Origin: Chitinophagaceae bacterium
GTDB lineage: Bacteria; Bacteroidota; Bacteroidia; Chitinophagales; Chitinophagaceae
Reading direction: 5' to 3'
Length of the DNA stretch: 64,000 nucleotides
Assembly (NCBI GenBank): GCA_016787085.1
Contig: JAEUVJ010000053.1
Coordinates: 1 to 64,000, forward strand
This document shows, piece by piece, positions 52,635 through 62,456 of the stretch. The notes below the pieces were generated by a model. The model ran no database searches, was not told the DNA's origin, and saw nothing but the letters and a program-made list of their open reading frames with translations. How positions within the stretch are numbered: position 1 is the stretch's first letter; every line of letters starts with the position of its first letter. The position numbers and the translations under genes are program-made.

Positions 52635-53162
52635 TTACCAGTTATGCTTGTGTATGACATGCCAGTTGCCGGCATTCAGTTTCAGCAGGGAGATACTATG
52701 AGTGGTAAAAGATATAGTCAATTCCTTTTCTGAAAAGTAATCCCATGCTTTGTCAAAATCAGGGGGTTTTACATCCCGGCTGGAGATCGTTACATGAGGA
52801 TGAAATACACGGGCATCCCTTTTTATTGTTTTGCCAAAGACCCTGATAAAATGATCCTCCACCCGGTTCTTTAACTCCTCTATCGCCGGATTTTCTTTTA
52901 CCTGGGCGAACAAAACTTTTTTCCCAAAATGCGAGAAGCCACTCAATGTTATCGAAATGGCAGGAAGGTCGCAGGTGAATAAATGTAATGCTTCCACCAG
53001 TTCTGTTTCCTTTACTTCTTGCTGCCAGAATGGTGGTATCAGGGTGATATGGGCAGGTGATTTTAAGGCAACAGTGCAATCGAAGTGATCTCTCATCCAG
53101 TGCTTAAACTGTAAAATCTTTTTATCAACTTCCTGCGGGCATAGAAGCGCCAGGTAATACAT
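52635..53162 (-). CDS. 2'-5' RNA ligase superfamily protein (2H phosphoesterase)
   Basis: Protein of 175 aa from MYYLALLCP at 53162; an ATG at 53186 is also possible. Two catalytic HxT motifs define the 2H fold: PAHITLIPPF (about 48-50) and HPHVTISSRD (about 130). Family members act on 2',5' phosphodiester bonds or cyclic phosphates of RNA or nucleotides. The partner or substrate cannot be told from context. Confidence 0.9.
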   Translation of the reverse strand: MYYLALLCPQEVDKKILQFKHWMRDHFDCTVALKSPAHITLIPPFWQQEVKETELVEALHLFTCDLPAISITLSGFSHFGKKVLFAQVKENPAIEELKNRVEDHFIRVFGKTIKRDARVFHPHVTISSRDVKPPDFDKAWDYFSEKELTISFTTHSISLLKLNAGNWHVIHKHNW

Positions 53163-53307
53163 TTTATGCGAAACAGGCAGGGGCATAAGGGTGTGCAGCT
53201 TTATGCAAGTTACTTATTCAACCCCGTTTGTTTCGCGGGGCAATTGACCTGTCTCATTTTTTTGGTCTTGCGGTTGATTTACCTTTAGACCTGTTGATCT
53301 AAATAAA

Positions 53308-53314
53308 AGGAGGT
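53308..53314 (+). promoter_or_regulatory. unusually strong Shine-Dalgarno sequence
   Basis: AGGAGGT, seven bases upstream of the ATG at 53322. Genes around it lack such a site, as is usual for Bacteroidota, so this message is probably highly translated. Confidence 0.6.
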
Positions 53315-53321
53315 AACAGCT

Positions 53322-53567
53322 ATGGCAACCACATTCAAAGAAACATTTAAAGTAAAAGGGGAACACTTGCTCAAAAAGATCAAAGAACTGATCGCCGAAG
53401 GCAATGTCAGGAAAGTGACTATACATGATAAAGACAATAAGGAGATCATGTCATTTCCTTTGACCATCGGCGTAGTAGGTACCTTACTGGCGCCATTGCT
53501 GGCAGCGATCGGCGCCGTAGCTGCCCTGGTGGGGGAATGTACGATTGCGGTGGAACGGGAAGAATAG
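53322..53567 (+). CDS. DUF4342 family protein
   Basis: Protein of 81 aa. The family pattern is clear: FKVKGEHLLKKIKELIAEGNVRKV at 9-31, DNKEIMSFPLTIGVVGTLLAP and a glycine/alanine helix (AAIGAVAALVGECTIAVE). The C-terminal hydrophobic segment (about 46-70) could be a membrane helix or a hydrophobic helical hairpin. Function unknown; DUF4342 proteins are often linked to stress responses or ubiquitin-associated-like folds. Its mRNA has a rare strong Shine-Dalgarno sequence. Confidence 0.9.
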   Translation: MATTFKETFKVKGEHLLKKIKELIAEGNVRKVTIHDKDNKEIMSFPLTIGVVGTLLAPLLAAIGAVAALVGECTIAVEREE

Positions 53568-53585
53568 ACCTGTTTCCCCACTGCC

Positions 53586-55709
53586 TCATCTTTGAATTAA
53601 AAAGCGTTCGGTTACAACGGAGCCATTGCTGATCACCTGCACAAGATAAACGCCTGCCGGCAAGTGGGTAGCATCTGTGTTCACCACATTCATCCCGCGA
53701 TTCACAACGATCGATCGCTGTACAACCAGCTTCCCTTTAATATCGAGGAGATTGATCGTTGCATGACCGCTTCTGGCGGTATTGATCACCAGCTTTAATT
53801 CATTTGCGACCGGGTTGGGTGCAATACGTACAACAGATGCCGGTTCATTAAGTGATACTACAACAATACGGCTTAAAGAAGATTTACTGTCTATGTCAAC
53901 GCACCTGACCCGGTAAAACCACTTTCTGACTCCTGCCTGGCTCATTGCACCTCCATCGGTGTAGCTGTAACTATTGGTATTCCTTCCCTGGGCATTTATC
54001 CTGCCGATATCGGTATACCGGACACCGTCAGTACTCCGCTCAATAATAAAGTAACCGGTATTTTCTTCATCGGCTGTTTTCCATGTCAGCACCACATCAT
54101 CATTATAAGCTCTTGCTTCTATTGATACCCACCGGAGAGGCAGTATCACTGATGCATCCAGCCTGAGAAAATCTGTATTGAGGGCATCATCTCCATCTGT
54201 GGCGAAAAAATATAAATTACCGGAGGTGATTGTTGCAAACTGGAAACCTGAACCTGCTGAAGGGGGTAAGGCGTTGACGTCGGCTACTAATGTAGTACCA
54301 ATAGTTGTGGCGTCAGTTTGCCATAATTCTGATCCGTTGGTGCTGTTGTCTGCAATAAAATAGAATTTGTCATTTGTATAGAGGTAAAATAAATTACTTC
54401 CATCATAACCATCCGGAGCACCCATGTTGATATCTTTCAAAAGGGTGGTTCCGCCGGATGTACCATCGCTTACATAGAATTCGCTTCCCTCAGCAGGAGT
54501 GGTGGCGACGAGAAAGAATTTATTTCCCTGGAATAACCCGCTATAGAAATAATTAGGAAGAACGAATACATCGCCGCTAACCCCCATGCCGGTCGCTATA
54601 TCTTTTACTAATTGGGTACCCGGCCCGGTGCCATCACTTTCCCACAATTCGGTGCCTTCGTTCGCTGTAGTAGCGCCGAAGAAAAACTTGCTGCCGTTCT
54701 TTACTGCTGAAAACACCTGGGGCATTGCGTCATCAAAGCCGGGGTTGATGTCTTTTATAAAAACAGTACCTGCTGTTGTTCCGTTGGTTTTCCATAATTC
54801 AAACCCATTTGTTCCGTCATTGCCGGTAAAATAAAGTTCATTTTGAAAATTGAAGAATGCCGTAATGATGGAAGGAAGTAAATAATAAAATGGCGGTGGA
54901 AGCGGAGCAGAAGGATCAATATCTTTTACCATAACGGTGCCGGCCACTGTTCCATCAGTCTTCCAGAGGGCACTACCGTTCACTTCGTCAAAAGCGGCAA
55001 ACAGAAGGTCCGTTAAGTACACTGTAAAATTGCTGATATACGAACCATATGTTGGCGTTGTGTAAATATCTTTCAGCATAGTTGTTCCCGGTTCAGTGCC
55101 GTCTGTCTTCCACAATTCGCCACCCTCTGCCGCAGTAGCAGCAGAAAATACCAATGTGTTATTGATCACATTAAAATGGGAAGCCGGCGTTGAAGCAAAC
55201 GCATCCGGTGCCCCGGGATTTATATCTTTTACTCTTACTGTGCCGGGCCCGGTTCCGTTTGTCTTCCACAGTTCACGGCCGGAGCTGCCGTCATTGGCGG
55301 TGAAGTAGAGTTCATTGTTGTATTCAATGAAACCATATTTTGGTTCTGAATCGGCTGCGCCGGAAGTATTGATATCCTTCAGCAGGGAAGTGCCGCCGGG
55401 AGTTCCGTCAGTTACCCACAGTTCAATACCTTCTGCAACTGTTTTTCCTGCGAAATATAATTTTCCCCCCATGACACCATAGTCATAATCTTCTTCCACC
55501 TGCGCAGCAGCGCTAAGTTCGGTGAAACTGTTACCGGGTATATCATACACCCAGATGGTCTTCGAGATCTGTGAACGCAGTATGATCTTTGTACTGGTGA
55601 GCGCAAAGCCCCAGTCGTAACTGGTATTATTGGATAATCTGGTCACCTGCGACCGGGTGGTGACTACAACTGATAACAGAAGGACGGTGCATAACAAATT
55701 TCTCTTCAT
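53586..55709 (-). CDS. secreted ELWxxDGT-repeat protein with T9SS type A sorting domain
   Basis: Protein of 707 aa from the ATG at 55709, which starts the signal peptide MKRNLLCTVLLLSVVVTTRS; the longer frame upstream is rejected. The body holds eight copies of a repeat of about 60 residues with core ELWKTDGTxxGTxxVKDINPG, which probably forms a beta-propeller. A fibronectin-like domain (LRWVSIEARAYNDDVVLTWK) precedes a C-terminal T9SS type A domain (IAPNPVANELKL, then HLPAGVYLVQVISNG). The protein is exported to the surface or medium; function unknown. Confidence 0.9.
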   Translation of the reverse strand: MKRNLLCTVLLLSVVVTTRSQVTRLSNNTSYDWGFALTSTKIILRSQISKTIWVYDIPGNSFTELSAAAQVEEDYDYGVMGGKLYFAGKTVAEGIELWVTDGTPGGTSLLKDINTSGAADSEPKYGFIEYNNELYFTANDGSSGRELWKTNGTGPGTVRVKDINPGAPDAFASTPASHFNVINNTLVFSAATAAEGGELWKTDGTEPGTTMLKDIYTTPTYGSYISNFTVYLTDLLFAAFDEVNGSALWKTDGTVAGTVMVKDIDPSAPLPPPFYYLLPSIITAFFNFQNELYFTGNDGTNGFELWKTNGTTAGTVFIKDINPGFDDAMPQVFSAVKNGSKFFFGATTANEGTELWESDGTGPGTQLVKDIATGMGVSGDVFVLPNYFYSGLFQGNKFFLVATTPAEGSEFYVSDGTSGGTTLLKDINMGAPDGYDGSNLFYLYTNDKFYFIADNSTNGSELWQTDATTIGTTLVADVNALPPSAGSGFQFATITSGNLYFFATDGDDALNTDFLRLDASVILPLRWVSIEARAYNDDVVLTWKTADEENTGYFIIERSTDGVRYTDIGRINAQGRNTNSYSYTDGGAMSQAGVRKWFYRVRCVDIDSKSSLSRIVVVSLNEPASVVRIAPNPVANELKLVINTARSGHATINLLDIKGKLVVQRSIVVNRGMNVVNTDATHLPAGVYLVQVISNGSVVTERFLIQR

Positions 55710-55947
55710 AGCCTGAAAATTGAGGTTAGAGAATTCAAAGACCGTATTATTCAGTTTTCTGGGCAGGAGGCCCTTTACAAAAAGAAAAACTGTTTTCAGG
55801 GGGAGAAGTGATATGTAATGTAGGATTATCCCGCTAATATTCACTATAACTTTTGTTCTATGTCATCTTTCCGGGTTGAAATGATTCTATGACAGGTTAA
55901 GTTGTATGTCTTCATGGTCAGGAGAATTTGTCATACCCGACCTTTCT

Positions 55948-56469
55948 TTACTTTATGGCCGGGAATAATTCTGTATAAGCAACCCCTAAAAGGTATGCGA
56001 TCAGGGCGCCGGTCACCAGGGCGCAAATCGGCCAGATAATGTAATAGAATACTGGCCTCATGTACCATTTTGTTGCAGCGGTATTTGTGGTTAACATATT
56101 CCCGTTTATCAGCAGGCTATCGGCATTTTCAGTAACAGGGATATAGAATGCTGGATGTTCGTCCTTAATCATGACTGTATGCACGTCGCCCGTAACTATG
56201 GAGGGGGCAATTACTTTTTTGTGAATGATCATTTCTTCTGCTTCTTCCACATTGGCTGCAGCCACAACGGCCGGGTTCAGCAGGGTGATCATTTTTTTTG
56301 ATTTATCAGGCAGCAGCAGGATGTTCTTTCTTACCAATGTCTGTTTTGCCATTTCACATAAGCCGATAGACAACCGGCCATGGAATGAATGCCGTTCCCA
56401 TTTTAGCTGGCTGATTGTTTTATGCTCCTGGAAAATTACTTCACAGGCTTTCTTTAGCTCAGGGGTCAT
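55948..56469 (-). CDS. hypothetical protein with C-terminal membrane segment
   Basis: Protein of 173 aa. The N-terminal part (1-70, MTPELKKACEVIFQEHKTIS) is soluble and helical; the middle is beta-rich; a hydrophobic segment YIIWPICALVTGALIAYLLG (about 143-162) is a tail membrane helix. I do not recognise the family. Its neighbours are unrelated in function. Confidence 0.65.
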   Translation of the reverse strand: MTPELKKACEVIFQEHKTISQLKWERHSFHGRLSIGLCEMAKQTLVRKNILLLPDKSKKMITLLNPAVVAAANVEEAEEMIIHKKVIAPSIVTGDVHTVMIKDEHPAFYIPVTENADSLLINGNMLTTNTAATKWYMRPVFYYIIWPICALVTGALIAYLLGVAYTELFPAIK

Positions 56470-56827
56470 AACAGTGATATGGCTTTTAATACAGCAAGAT
56501 ATTTCATGGGGGAGATCGAAATGGATTCACAGAGTGTTGACAGGAAGACTGGTGGAACTGCTAAGGTATGATATTCGGGAAATTATCGGGTTAAGGCTAT
56601 CCCCTTTTCTTTTGGCAAATTCTGATTAAGTTAACATGGGAGGACAGCAAAAAAGAGATACTGCCCTGATATAAATGGCCACGTTGACAGTAGTAGACTA
56701 TCCTTGCTAAGAGTAGATACTGAATTATTTATCCCTTTCTTTTGCCTGCTGTGACATATAATAAGAAGCCGGGTAAAGTACCCGGCTTTAAAAAACATAG
56801 ATGATTTCCTCAATGGCAAGATGATCT
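56470..56827. other. intergenic region of 358 bp
   Basis: No gene with coding character. A hairpin AAGCCGGGTA / TACCCGGCTT at 56766-56788 lies downstream of the Gly-rich small protein gene on the minus strand and may end it. Nothing else stands out. Confidence 0.55.
56766..56788 (-). terminator. terminator-like hairpin
   Basis: Ten-bp perfect stem AAGCCGGGTA / TACCCGGCTT with a three-base loop, 39 bases beyond the stop of 56828-57118. The following T-run is weak (TTCTTATTAT). Confidence 0.5.
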
Positions 56828-57118
56828 TTATTTCTTTTTCATTAACCCTTTTACAAAGCCCACAATGGCCATCAGGATACCGCCACCGGCGCCGCCACCT
56901 GCTATACTGCTGACGATACTGCCGATATCCATGCTGCCTCCTTCGCCACCGCCTCCAACACCCAGCATGCTTAATAGCTGTCCGCCCAATCCGCCGCCAA
57001 CAATACCTGCAATGGAATTACCGATGGTGCCTAATGAGGATTTTGGCATTAACTTGCCGGCTACGTTGCCTCCGACGGCGCCGGAAGCCAGTTGAATGAT
57101 CAATGGAAGAATGTCCAT
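56828..57118 (-). CDS. small glycine-rich hydrophobic protein
   Basis: Protein of 96 aa from MDILPLIIQL at 57118; an upstream extension to 57250 is not needed. It is Gly/Ile/Ser rich with glycine-zipper stretches (GAVGGNVAGKLMP, GGGLGGQLLSML, GGGAGGGILMAIVGF) and a basic tail (KGLMKKK). Homologues with this pattern are common in Bacteroidota, without known function. Possibly membrane-associated. Confidence 0.75.
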   Translation of the reverse strand: MDILPLIIQLASGAVGGNVAGKLMPKSSLGTIGNSIAGIVGGGLGGQLLSMLGVGGGGEGGSMDIGSIVSSIAGGGAGGGILMAIVGFVKGLMKKK

Positions 57119-57246
57119 AAAAGTTGTGTTTTGGTTTACAAATGAAGCAGAAGGTACAAAAAGTAATTCAGCCACAAAGAAATGCACGGGTAAACCTATA
57201 AAATGATTTGGTGAGAGTGGTTCCTGCCGTTTCGCTACCCTGACTA

Positions 57247-58323
57247 TCAAGCTTGTACTAAAACCGCCATTTCTTCATTTTCTGTAAAATACCCAATCGG
57301 TGTAAAGTGTTTTCCCAGATCATATTCATTCAATACTGATTCTACTTCTTTCACTGCGCCGCGATTGGCAGCGATCAGCAGGCCACCGCTTGTTTGAGGA
57401 TCAGCGAGCAGGCATTTCACTATTTCACTTTTATCTCCCCATGTTTCACTGATAGAAATTTTATGCCCATAACTGTCCCAGTTACGGTGTGTGCCGCCGG
57501 GCACGCATTGACGGCTGATATAATATTCCAGGTCATCATTGATGAAGGGGATAGCGGATAGGCCGGGAATTACGGCCGTCAGGTCACTTCCTTCAGCCAT
57601 TTCAGTAAGGTGGCCCAGTAATCCAAAGCCCGTTACATCGGTCATCGCACTTACCGCTTTTATCTTTCCCAGGGCTTCACCCGCTTTATTCAATTGCATC
57701 ATCTGCCTGGCTGCTGTTCCGGCATGTTCTGGTTTCAGCATCCCTTTTTTTTCAGCTGTGGTTAAGATGCCAACGCCCAATGGCTTGGTGAGGAATAAAA
57801 TATCACCTGCTTTGGCAGTATTGTTCTGCTTGATGTTCTTAATATCAACAAGACCATTTACTGCCAGGCCAAAGATGGGCTCCGGCGAATCAATACTATG
57901 CCCGCCGGCCAGTGGGATCCCTGCTTCCGCACAAATACTTTTTCCACCTTCGATCACCTTCCTGGCTACTGAGGGAGAAAGTTTATTGACGGGCCAGCCC
58001 AGTATAGCTATTGCCAGTAATGGTTTGCCGCCCATGGCATATACATCACTGATGGCATTGGCCGCAGCTATCCGGCCAAATTCAAACGGATCATCTACTA
58101 CCGGCATAAAAAAATCAGTAGTCGAAATAATAGCAGTCCCGTTTCCTATATCATACACGGCCGCATCGTCTTTGCTGTGATTGCCTACCAGCAGGTTCTT
58201 ATTATCCGGCAGGGTAAAGCTGCCGGATAAAATTTCTTCCAGGATCTTCGGTGCTATCTTACAGCCACAGCCTGCGCCATGTGAGTACTGTGTTAGTTTT
58301 ATTTCCTGTTCCATACTGATCAT
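57247..58323 (-). CDS. selD: selenide, water dikinase (selenophosphate synthetase)
   Basis: Protein of 358 aa. It makes selenophosphate from selenide and ATP. The catalytic loop GAGCGCK has C19 and K22, equivalent to Cys17 and Lys20 of E. coli SelD; the catalytic residue is Cys, not Sec. ATP/metal motifs: [34 protein letters not shown] and DPQTSGGLL. The ATG at 58323 overlaps the mnmH stop (ATGA), so translation is coupled; a second ATG at 58314 is possible. Selenophosphate goes directly to the MnmH encoded just upstream. Confidence 0.96.
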   Translation of the reverse strand: MISMEQEIKLTQYSHGAGCGCKIAPKILEEILSGSFTLPDNKNLLVGNHSKDDAAVYDIGNGTAIISTTDFFMPVVDDPFEFGRIAAANAISDVYAMGGKPLLAIAILGWPVNKLSPSVARKVIEGGKSICAEAGIPLAGGHSIDSPEPIFGLAVNGLVDIKNIKQNNTAKAGDILFLTKPLGVGILTTAEKKGMLKPEHAGTAARQMMQLNKAGEALGKIKAVSAMTDVTGFGLLGHLTEMAEGSDLTAVIPGLSAIPFINDDLEYYISRQCVPGGTHRNWDSYGHKISISETWGDKSEIVKCLLADPQTSGGLLIAANRGAVKEVESVLNEYDLGKHFTPIGYFTENEEMAVLVQA

Positions 58324-59378
58324 ATAATTGAAAGTTCTTTTTGAGTTATTTTATCTGCGTTTAACCCGGCATTGACTGTCGCACAATCCAGTTCGGTCAG
58401 CAAGGAGGCTAACTGCTCCCGGTTATGCAGCGCCTTGTTATATTGCTTGTCGTAGTACTTCAGCAGTATCCGGAAGCATGACTCGATATCTCCGGCTTCC
58501 AGCATCTGCAGGGAGGTTTTGGTTTCCATCGGGCCCAGTCTTTTTTGAATGCGTACAATGGCACTGGCCATCCTTTCTTTATCCAGCCCACCATATTCCT
58601 GCACGATATGTTTCAGCCTTTCTTCAAATGGAATGACCATAAAGAGAACAGGCGATCGCCGCATGGTATTCCAAAATGTATTCGGAAGATTGATAAAGCC
58701 GATCCGCTGGCTTTCATCTTCTATCCAGACAGGCACACCGGGGTTGTCATTGATCTGCGTTCTTAACTCCCGGCTCAATAGATTTTCAAACATCTCCTGT
58801 GTTGGCTGGGCTGGCATACCGATATCACCAAAAGCCGAACCTTTGTGACTGGCTAATTTTTCCAGGTTAATGATAGCGGCGCCTTTCTTTCCCATTTCTT
58901 CCAATACATAGGTTTTACCTGAACCGGTATAACCACCAAGAATAATAAATGAAAAAGGAAGTGAAAACGTCTCAATGACCCAATTCCGGTAGCTCTTATA
59001 CCCGCCTGCCAGGGTATAGACTTTAAATCCATACATATCCAGCAACCAGGCAACGGCGGCACTGCGCATTCCCCCTCGCCAGCAATGTACTAGTACCTGG
59101 CGTGAAGCAGAACCGGTATTCAGCAATGACTCTACTGTCTCAACCATTGTCCGCATCTTCGGGCCGAAATAGTCAAGACCAATTTTTATAGCGGCTTCCC
59201 GGCTTTCCTGTTTATAGGTAGTCCCTACTACTTTCCGTTCTTCATCTGTGAATAAAGGAAGATTGTATGCGCCGGGTATATGTGCATGGTTGTATTCTCC
59301 CGGTGAGCGGACATCGAATACCGGCAACCTTTTTCCCAGCTCAAGGAATGGATCAATATGTAGCTTTTCTATTGGCAA
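58320..59378 (-). CDS. mnmH: tRNA 2-selenouridine synthase
   Basis: Protein of 352 aa, also called SelU or YbbB. It replaces the 2-thio group of mnm5s2U-type wobble uridines in tRNA by selenium. The N-terminal rhodanese domain (to about 130) has the catalytic Cys in VHCWRGG (C99), and the C-terminal domain a P-loop GGYTGSGKT (148-156). The pair with selD overlaps by four bases and forms a selenium operon dedicated to tRNA modification. No selA, selB or tRNA-Sec gene is in the window. Confidence 0.96.
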   Translation of the reverse strand: MPIEKLHIDPFLELGKRLPVFDVRSPGEYNHAHIPGAYNLPLFTDEERKVVGTTYKQESREAAIKIGLDYFGPKMRTMVETVESLLNTGSASRQVLVHCWRGGMRSAAVAWLLDMYGFKVYTLAGGYKSYRNWVIETFSLPFSFIILGGYTGSGKTYVLEEMGKKGAAIINLEKLASHKGSAFGDIGMPAQPTQEMFENLLSRELRTQINDNPGVPVWIEDESQRIGFINLPNTFWNTMRRSPVLFMVIPFEERLKHIVQEYGGLDKERMASAIVRIQKRLGPMETKTSLQMLEAGDIESCFRILLKYYDKQYNKALHNREQLASLLTELDCATVNAGLNADKITQKELSII

Positions 59379-59468
59379 GCTGCGAAGTTAACGGTATGGG
59401 CGATATGATAAACCTGGTTGTACGGCCCCATGGCAAACGAAGGGAGGAACAGTGAAGAAAAATCAAAT

Positions 59469-59476
59469 TATCTTTG
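59469..59476 (+). promoter_or_regulatory. -7 box of the response regulator gene
   Basis: TATCTTTG, exact TAnnTTTG match, 25 bases before the ATG at 59502. Confidence 0.5.
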
Positions 59477-59501
59477 TGATGCCTGCATTAAATCAGATTC
59501 T

Positions 59502-59864
59502 ATGACTACAAAACGGATATTGGTAGTGGAAGATGAAGGTCAGATCGGCCTGGCACTCCATATGATCCTTTCCGAGAGGGACCTGGAACTGGATTATGTG
59601 AATAGCCTTTTGTCTGCCGAAGAGTATCTTGAAAAAAAAGCCCCGTCGGTCGTTATCCTCGATAATAAACTCCCGGATGGTTATGGCGTTGATTTTATCA
59701 GTTATATCAGGAAAAAATATCCGGCTATAAAGATCATTATGATCTCTGGCTTTGATTCGGCCCGGGATGTGGCTTTAGAGAACGGGGCAGATATATTTCT
59801 TGAAAAGCCTTTTTCAATGAACAAAGTCAATGAAGCCATAGACAGCGTGTTGGCTTCATCATAG
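59502..59864 (+). CDS. single-domain response regulator
   Basis: Protein of 120 aa from the ATG at 59502 (MTTKRILVVEDE); longer frames would begin in the divergent mnmH region. Only a receiver domain: E10-D11-E12, phospho-Asp D54 in VILDNKLPDG, Ser in MISGFD and Lys in FLEKPF. No output domain. Such proteins shuttle phosphate or regulate by contact. No kinase is adjacent; the PAS kinase at 31498-32559 is one candidate. Confidence 0.9.
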   Translation: MTTKRILVVEDEGQIGLALHMILSERDLELDYVNSLLSAEEYLEKKAPSVVILDNKLPDGYGVDFISYIRKKYPAIKIIMISGFDSARDVALENGADIFLEKPFSMNKVNEAIDSVLASS

Positions 59865-59921
59865 TAAAGCCCCCGGCGAATCTTCTTAAAGTCGGCATGG
59901 ATGAGCAGGTGGGGTACCGGA

Positions 59922-60275
59922 TCAATTGAACCAGACAGCGTATCCCTGTCTTCGCAGGTCAAGGGCCAGTTTTTCTTCCATCATCAGCGCCTGCTGACGG
60001 GTCATGGGTTTTAGATTTATATGATCGTAAAGACTTGGACGCAGGTAGGTCCCGTATTTCTGCACGATCCAGGCCGATAGTTTATAACCCTTCTTGCTGA
60101 TATACCCGGTCTTATGTTGTTTGAACCGTTCAGCCGGGGTCTTGCTTGTCATTCCTACGTAAAGACATTCGAGCACGCCGTTAAACTGGGGATTGGCGGC
60201 TCTGAATCTCCAGTTTTCGGTGAATACCCGTTTAGATAACTCCACAACATAAACGCAGTATATCGTTTTCGACAT
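59922..60275 (-). CDS. GIY-YIG-like nuclease domain protein
   Basis: Protein of 117 aa. VYVVELSKRVF opens like the GIY motif and LYVGMTSKTPAERFKQHKTG matches the YIG motif with the following Arg and His. A Glu near the end (MEEKLALDLRRQG) fits the metal-binding residue. Family members of this size are of unknown role in bacteria. The domain call is by motif and moderately sure. Confidence 0.7.
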   Translation of the reverse strand: MSKTIYCVYVVELSKRVFTENWRFRAANPQFNGVLECLYVGMTSKTPAERFKQHKTGYISKKGYKLSAWIVQKYGTYLRPSLYDHINLKPMTRQQALMMEEKLALDLRRQGYAVWFN

Positions 60276-60400
60276 CGTATTCAGCTTTGTTGATACAAAT
60301 TTAATGCTATGGATAGCAAAGAATGGAAGGAAAGTAACGATAGGAGAAACAGTAACTTTTTAACGGCACCCATAAAGGGCGGCACCCGGGCAACAATGGT

Positions 60401-60408
60401 TATATTTG
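60401..60408 (+). promoter_or_regulatory. -7 box of the thiolase gene
   Basis: TATATTTG, exact TAnnTTTG match, 28 bases before the ATG at 60437. Confidence 0.6.
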
Positions 60409-60436
60409 CATATTCATATTAAAATTTAAGCTTGCT

Positions 60437-61618
60437 ATGTCAAAAGAAGTTGTCATCATTTCCGCCGTCCGTACCCCGATGGGCAGCTTTGGCGGATCAT
60501 TAAAGAGTTTAACGGCTACCCAACTGGGTGCTATGGCTATCAAAGGCGCATTGGACAGGGCCGGGATCAAAGCAGAACAGGTACAGGACGTTTTAATGGG
60601 TTGTGTGATGCAGGCTAATCTCGGGCAGGCGCCTGCCAGGCAGGCTGCAAAATTTGCCGGCTTACCCAATGAAGTGAATTGCACCACTGTCAATAAAGTG
60701 TGCGCCAGCGGGATGAAAGCGATCGCACAGGCAACGCAGAGCATCCTGCTCGGTGATGCCGATATAGTAGTGGCGGGCGGAATGGAAAGTATGAGTAATG
60801 TGCCATTTTATGCAGACAGTGTAAGATGGGGAAACAAATACGGAAATGCAGCGCTTATTGATGGGTTGGCTAAAGATGGTCTTACAGATGTATATGATGG
60901 AAGAGCGATGGGGAATGCAGCCGAACTTTGCGCCAAAGAATGCGGCATCAGCCGTGAAGAACAGGACAAGTTTGCCATCGAAAGTTATAAACGCAGCCAG
61001 GCCGCATGGGAAGGGAGTAAGTTTGACAATGAGGTCATACCGGTAGCGATACCGCAACGTAAAGGAGATCCTGTTGTTTTTGCAAAAGATGAAGAGCCGT
61101 ACAACGTGAAATTTGATAAGATACCTTCGCTTAGTCCGGCGTTTCAGAAAGATGGTACCGTAACAGCCGCTAATGCGAGTACCATGAATGACGGCGCTGC
61201 TGCATTGGTGCTGATGAGTGCTGATAAAGCAAAAGAACTGGGATTAACGCCCATTGCAAAGATCCGTTCGTATGCTGATGCCGAACAGGCTCCGGAATGG
61301 TTTACCACTACTCCTTCGCTGGCGGTGCCTAAGGCAGTAGCTAAAGCAGGCCTGAAAATGGAAGACATCGCATACTGGGAATTGAACGAAGCCTTTGCTG
61401 TTGTAGGCATTGAAAATAGTAAGCGTATGAAACTTGATCCTGCTAAAGTAAATGTACATGGGGGGGCAGTTTCACTTGGTCATCCGCTGGGTTGCAGCGG
61501 TGCAAGGATCATCGTTACGCTGATCAATGTATTAAAAGCCAATAAAGCAAAATACGGAGCGGCCGGTATCTGTAATGGCGGCGGTGGCGCATCGGCCATG
61601 GTGATTGAAAATCTGTAG
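60437..61618 (+). CDS. acetyl-CoA C-acyltransferase (thiolase)
   Basis: Protein of 393 aa. It condenses two acyl-CoA molecules or cleaves 3-ketoacyl-CoA. The active site has C89 (VNKVCASGMKA), His in SLGHPLGCSGARI and the second Cys in GICNGGGGASAMV. Other family motifs: GGMESMSNVP and NEAFAVV. Length and motifs fit biosynthetic or degradative acetoacetyl-CoA thiolases. It stands alone, between a promoter with an exact -7 box and a good terminator. Physiologically it may connect with the acyl-CoA carboxylase cluster. Confidence 0.95.
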   Translation: MSKEVVIISAVRTPMGSFGGSLKSLTATQLGAMAIKGALDRAGIKAEQVQDVLMGCVMQANLGQAPARQAAKFAGLPNEVNCTTVNKVCASGMKAIAQATQSILLGDADIVVAGGMESMSNVPFYADSVRWGNKYGNAALIDGLAKDGLTDVYDGRAMGNAAELCAKECGISREEQDKFAIESYKRSQAAWEGSKFDNEVIPVAIPQRKGDPVVFAKDEEPYNVKFDKIPSLSPAFQKDGTVTAANASTMNDGAAALVLMSADKAKELGLTPIAKIRSYADAEQAPEWFTTTPSLAVPKAVAKAGLKMEDIAYWELNEAFAVVGIENSKRMKLDPAKVNVHGGAVSLGHPLGCSGARIIVTLINVLKANKAKYGAAGICNGGGGASAMVIENL

Positions 61619-61646
61619 CAAGATATGTAACGTCAGATAAGATATT

Positions 61647-61678
61647 AAAACCTTCCGGCAACCCGGAAGGTTTTTTTT
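61647..61678 (+). terminator. Rho-independent terminator
   Basis: Twelve-bp stem AAAACCTTCCGG / CCGGAAGGTTTT with loop CAAC and further T, 29 bases after the thiolase stop. Confidence 0.93.
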
Positions 61679-61723
61679 CGGGCTCCATTTTCATTCTTCG
61701 TAACTTTTCAGTAAATCTTGTTT

Positions 61724-62434
61724 ATGAGAAATACCCCTGCAGTTATTGTTCTTTTGCTATATGTACTGATCGCAGGCGGTTTTGATAAGCCTGCATCATC
61801 CGTCACCGGCGCCTGGCATAGCAAAAAAGGAGAGACAGAAACGGTACTCATTTACCAGGATGGTTATTTTGTTCACACTATGTTTAACCAGGCAGGCAGA
61901 AGTTTTATCTTCAGCAGCGGGGGTACATATACAGAAAAGAAGGGACAACTGATCTGCCGGGTGGAATTTGATACAAAAGAAAAAATGAACGTAGGGACAG
62001 AGCAAATCGTTGATCTTGCTATCACCGGTGATAAAATGATCATCACAGGAAATGATGGGATGAAGCGGGAGCTTAACCGGCTGGATAATGGTACAGGCGT
62101 ATTGGCCGGTAACTGGCGGATCACCGGCCGTATGCAGGGAGAGAAGATGAACACGATCCAGGCTGGCCCCCGCAAAACACTGAAGATATTATCCGGCACC
62201 CGCTTTCAATGGATGGCCATCAATACCGAAACAAAGGATTTCTTTGGTACCGGTGGCGGCACGTATACTTTCAGGGAAGGGAAATACACCGAGAATATTG
62301 AATTCTTTTCAAGGGATAGTAGCAGGGTAGGCGCATCGCTGACATTCGATGGTAGTGTATCAGGAAATATATGGACGCATAAAGGGCTAAGCTCAAAAGG
62401 CGATCCGATTCATGAAGAATGGACAAGAGAGTAG
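61724..62434 (+). CDS. exported hypothetical protein with two lipocalin-like halves
   Basis: Protein of 236 aa from the ATG at 61724; a TTG two codons earlier is unlikely. Signal peptide with core IVLLLYVLIAGGFD. Two related beta domains: VTGAWHSKKGETETVLIYQDG with SGGTYTEKKGQLICRVEF, and LAGNWRITGRMQGEKMNTIQ with GGGTYTFREGKYTENIEFFS. The shared GGTYT.R/K.G motif marks the duplication. Function unknown. The next gene starts 22 bases later. Confidence 0.8.
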   Translation: MRNTPAVIVLLLYVLIAGGFDKPASSVTGAWHSKKGETETVLIYQDGYFVHTMFNQAGRSFIFSSGGTYTEKKGQLICRVEFDTKEKMNVGTEQIVDLAITGDKMIITGNDGMKRELNRLDNGTGVLAGNWRITGRMQGEKMNTIQAGPRKTLKILSGTRFQWMAINTETKDFFGTGGGTYTFREGKYTENIEFFSRDSSRVGASLTFDGSVSGNIWTHKGLSSKGDPIHEEWTRE

Positions 62435-62456
62435 TACGTAACCAAGAAAATATAGT

